Of a stretch of 64,000 nucleotides of DNA, positions 60,642 through 64,000 are shown piece by piece. The stretch is from Drosophila miranda. Taxonomy: Eukaryota; Arthropoda; Insecta; Diptera; Drosophilidae. Made by a program: the position numbers and the translations under genes. Each line of letters begins with the position of its first letter. The stretch's first letter is position 1. The notes below the pieces were generated by a model, which was not told the origin of the DNA, did not search any database, and saw nothing but the letters and a program-made list of their open reading frames with translations. The stretch is taken from the NCBI RefSeq assembly GCF_003369915.1, contig NC_046673.1, positions 17,716,001 to 17,780,000 on the forward strand. Direction: 5' to 3'.

Positions 60642-61260
60642 TAGAGCATTTCACTGAGGATGAAGTGTATTTGAATTAGGAATAAGAGCGTGGAAAGTAT
60701 GTGTGTGGACTGCAAGTGGATCCCAAGTTGCAGTCTAACAGAAATATGGTCGAATAAAGTGGTCGATTGCATGTGGACTATTAGTGGATCTTAAGATTGT
60801 TTAAAAAGTAAATCAACTTTTTAGCTCCTAGAGAATTTCACCGATGAAGGTATGTGGATTGTAAATAAATTCGTGGGTTTTATGTGGACTTTAGGAGGAT
60901 CCCAACTAGCAATCTAACAGACATGTGTCTGAAGATTATTAAAGTACCGAATAGAGTGGTCGATGGCATGTGGACTATATGTGGATCTTGAGATAGCTCG
61001 CAAACGAAATAACTTGTTAGCTCCTAGAGCATTTCACCGATGAGGAAGTATGTTTCATTTAAGAGTAATAGCGTGGACCGTATTTGTATTTTAGGTGTAT
61101 CCCAAGTTGCAATTTAAAAGAAAGAATGTGTCTGAAGATTATTAAAATATCGAAAAGCGCTTTGGAATGTTTGTGGACTATAAGTGGATCCCAACTGGCA
61201 CCCTAATCAAATAAAGCTGTTAGCTCCTAAAGCATTTAACTGATGCTGAAGCTTACCAAA
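60642..61260. repeat. Degenerate 190-200-bp tandem repeat
   Basis: The core TAGAGCATTTCACYGATG recurs at 60642, 60829, 61025 and 61228 (spacings 187, 196 and 203). It is accompanied by repeated blocks GTGGACTATNNGTGGATC, CCCAAGTTGCAATCTAA and GTGTCTGAAGATTATTAAA. The copies have drifted noticeably, so this is an old array. Confidence 0.8.
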
Positions 61261-61765
61261 ACATCGAAAAAAGTTGTTGGGGGGAAACTTATCTAGAACC
61301 TTATTCAAATGCAGAATAAATAACATACTTGGATCGCATGAGGATATCATTAGTAAATAGGAAAAACGCTGGTGGTTTCACCCAAACGAGCCTCTCTTGA
61401 AATCCTTTTAAAGCTAGAGCAGCGCTCCAAAGCACATTCCCCCTTAGGGCTCACCCGCTCCATCTCCATTTCATTCTATTCTGTACGCCCCACACACCTT
61501 CTCCGCTACCGTCGCCGTCGCCGTCGCCGTCACCGTCTCGGCCTAGGCCCTTGCGAGTTTTCCTTTCCCATAGCCAGCGTTATGCTAATGCGTGCGGTGT
61601 GTAATATGTGTTGTGCCTGGGGCTTAAAATATTTTCCCAACAATCAAACTAAAAATTTCGAAAAGGATTAACAGCAACAACAGTGCAGAGTGGAAAAAGT
61701 ACCAAAGTACAACAAAAAACCATAGAAAATACCCACAAGGCACACACATTCAGCGGGTCTGGGGT

Positions 61766-61776
61766 CTGTGTGTGTG

Positions 61777-61813
<37 letters not shown>

Positions 61814-61831
61814 AAGGGGAGGGGGGGGGGG
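61766..61831. repeat. GT microsatellite followed by a G run
   Basis: About 20 GT units with one interruption, then GGGAAGGGGA and an 11-base G run. Confidence 0.9.
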
Positions 61832-64000
61832 ATGGTTATCCCAAAAGTGAGCAGAACTCTATCCAGCAGAGATGGAGATATCCGTATGTGAGCGTGGCTG
61901 TGCGCCCCGCAACGCTTTGTGCACTCGCATGGAAAATATGTTTTCGTTTTCTGGAATGCCACAAAACGGATGGGGCAGGAGGAGCGTTCGTGTGCGGCGT
62001 ACGCTTCGCTTGGCATTAAGATGGAGCCAGCTGATGGAGGGGAGCTGGCGGGGCCTCAGAGAGCGAGAGGCAGCGAGCAGGCACGGCCAAAATCTACACA
62101 AGAGCTAACAAGGTATAACAGCAGCACCGACAGCAAAATGGAGCAACATTTTCTTTACGGCTCCCGACACGAGCACGGCTATCTGGGCAAACATTTTCAT
62201 TGCTTGACATTTATGGGTGTGCAGATGGGTGGCAGATGGGGGGGGGGGCAGATGGGAGCGGTGGGTGCCACAAGCACAGCCATCTATCTGCCACTTCATC
62301 CATCTTTGTAGCTGCTCTTCGCATCAACATCAATCTGTCGCCTCAAATCCGTTTGCTGTTCTGAACCCAGTCCCAGTCCCAGTCCCACTCCCAGTCCCAG
62401 TCCCAGTTCCAGTTCCCATTGCTAGTCTGTTCCTTTTCCTGTCTTTGCTCCTCTCTGTTTGGGGGAGCTGATGTTTTTGGTCTTTAGTCTTGTCCTGTCC
62501 TGTCCTGTTCTGTCCTATCCTGCCTTGCTGGAGCATAGAATGGATCCTGTCCTGTCATGTTGGGTATTTTTGGCTGGGCCAAGGCCTTGAAGTTTGATGC
62601 CCAGGCTTCGCTTCGCTTAAGCTCACTCTGACAGCCAGTGAAAGGATTGCGATTGCCATTCCTTTGATTTGCAGGCCAGTGCGTCGACACCAGCCTTTCT
62701 CTGGGAAGGTGTTTGTCAGCGGGATTATACTTTCAGGACATACTCGCACCCAGGTCTGATGTCTTCGTTGTCTGCCAGCAATGTCAAGTGAGAGTCATAA
62801 AAATTTCATAAATTCTCTTTCCTGGCGTAACGATGGCACGCACACAGCCATAAAGCCACACCACCACATATATGGACACATCCTGGTCCTAGAGCTGGCA
62901 GCTGCATAATTAAGTTAACAGCATGAGGACTACGACTACGACTACGGGTACGACTACGGGTACGACTCCCTATGACTCTCAGTACTCGCATATGCATTTG
63001 GCCGGATGGGTGGCGAAGGTGCGCGTCCTTGGAGTTTTATTAACTTAATGTCTGCTTAAACGCTGCCCGGGCTGGCAACTCTTTAAATATTTAAAATTAA
63101 TTTCAACCTGTGCATCCACGGCTCGCTCTCGCCTCTGGCTCCCCCCCCCTCCCTGTGCACCCTCTGCCCCAGCAATGAATCAGACGCAAAATCAAAATCA
63201 ATTGGCAGTGTCAGGGCCCACAGTTTGCACCTGATGTTGACGCAACGTCGACGCCACTGGCCGTAGATTGGGCGTTGGGGCATGGGTGGGCATTGGTTTG
63301 CTTGCGTTGGGCAGCAAAAGGGGGAGGCGGGCGGTGCTGGTCTAATGCGGTCTTAGGGCTGATACCGTCATTATGGCCACATTGCGGCAGGACAACGACG
63401 TGGGCAATGGGTTAGATGCAATTACCTCTGCCTATGATGGCATTAATTATGCAAAACAACTAACGGGGCAGGCAGGGGGCAGTGGGCAGGGGGCAGGGGG
63501 CAGGAAGAGAACAAGAGCGAAAGCTGCCCCAAGGCACGCGACGGTGGTCTAGACCGGACCATGTGCCTAGTGTGGGGGAGTGGTCTGACTTCCTGGCAAT
63601 TGCATGTGCAGCGGGCCACGTAAACGAAACATGCAATTTATCTCAACCCAAATTGTTTTCCCCTTATTTCTGATGTTTTTCCACGTTATGCAATTCATGA
63701 AGAGATGGACAATGGTCTGATAGAGCGGGACGTAAGAGGATTGTTGCTCTGTCTGGCCACTGAATGCTCAGCACTCCCTCCCCCCCCAGCACCATCGCAA
63801 TCCAACTTCCATCATCATTCATTTCTATGGGATAATTTTGAGCGCCCGAACTTTAGTTAATATTCCGCAGCTCTTCAATTGAGGCAGCAGTTTTCGCTTT
63901 CACGGTGAGCACCGTTGAAGAATTATTTCAATTATGGCTAAGAGCACAGATCGACAGAGGGTCTTTGGGTGAGAGGAGAGAGAGCACTTGATGGGAGAGT

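Larger units (their letters stand above)
59951..64000. other. Upstream intron / 5' region of X11Lbeta
   Basis: A splice acceptor at about 59951-59953 (minus strand TTACAG) shows that transcription starts further right. No first exon or promoter can be fixed in the remaining 4 kb, which may all be intron. The stretch holds the 190-200-bp repeat (60642-61260), a GT microsatellite and G run (61766-61831), a CCCAGT hexamer repeat (62367-62415), a TGTCC pentamer repeat (62490-62520) and a TACGAC/GGTACG repeat (62930-62965). Confidence 0.55.

Overview
This window is nuclear DNA from a Drosophila species. Genes have short phase-matched introns with GTAAGT/GTGAGT donors and AG acceptors. Long gene-free stretches are full of CA/GA/CT microsatellites, there are CAG/poly-Q tracts, and core-promoter elements typical of flies are present (Motif 1 YGGTCACACTR, DRE TATCGATA). 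The identifiable genes are X-linked in D. melanogaster. From memory, dod/peng sit near the base of the D. melanogaster X while sesB, Ant2 and X11Lbeta sit around 9E-9F, so the gene order here differs. This suggests a Drosophila outside the melanogaster subgroup, possibly the obscura group; the species call is inference.

Layout. 1-7.3 kb: no gene seen, only simple repeats. 7.3-7.66 kb: a putative compact two-ORF small-peptide gene with a perfect Motif 1. 7.94-8.63 kb (+): dodo, the Pin1-type prolyl isomerase. 9.18-11.52 kb (-): penguin, a nucleolar PUF-A/PUM3-type protein, tail-to-tail with dodo across a degenerate repeat. 11.6-17.06 kb: upstream region with a probable promoter near 12.47 kb. 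17.07-18.12 kb and 19.90-21.26 kb (+): the tandem ADP/ATP carriers sesB and Ant2. 22.46-27.39 kb (-): a four-helix MARVEL/CMTM-like membrane protein with a 4.3-kb intron. 29.59-32.08 kb (-): BTBD9 (BTB-BACK plus two discoidin domains), with a DRE upstream. 35.14-38.14 kb (+): fu12/Agpat1, a lysophosphatidate acyltransferase. 39.1 kb: a possible small secreted peptide. 41.84-42.59 kb (-): an unrecognised two-exon acidic/coiled-coil gene with a degenerate neighbouring copy up to about 43.9 kb. 48.66-59.93 kb (-): X11Lbeta (Mint family), 11 coding exons and about 2086 residues. A 274-residue single-exon gene resembling the C-terminal part of an aldehyde dehydrogenase is nested in one of its introns. 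59.95-64 kb: upstream intron/5' region of X11Lbeta with a 190-200-bp tandem repeat.

The genes do not form a pathway. They are independent, mostly broadly expressed functions: mitochondrial nucleotide exchange, lipid synthesis, ribosome biogenesis, prolyl isomerisation, a Cullin-3 adaptor and a neuronal adaptor. The most interesting items are the two-ORF gene at 7.35 kb, the ALDH-like nested gene lacking the expected catalytic cysteine, the duplicated acidic gene, and a 132-bp tandem repeat that stays open in frame inside an X11Lbeta intron. Exon boundaries were worked out by hand from splice signals and reading-frame phase. Untranslated exons and transcript ends are mostly not resolvable.
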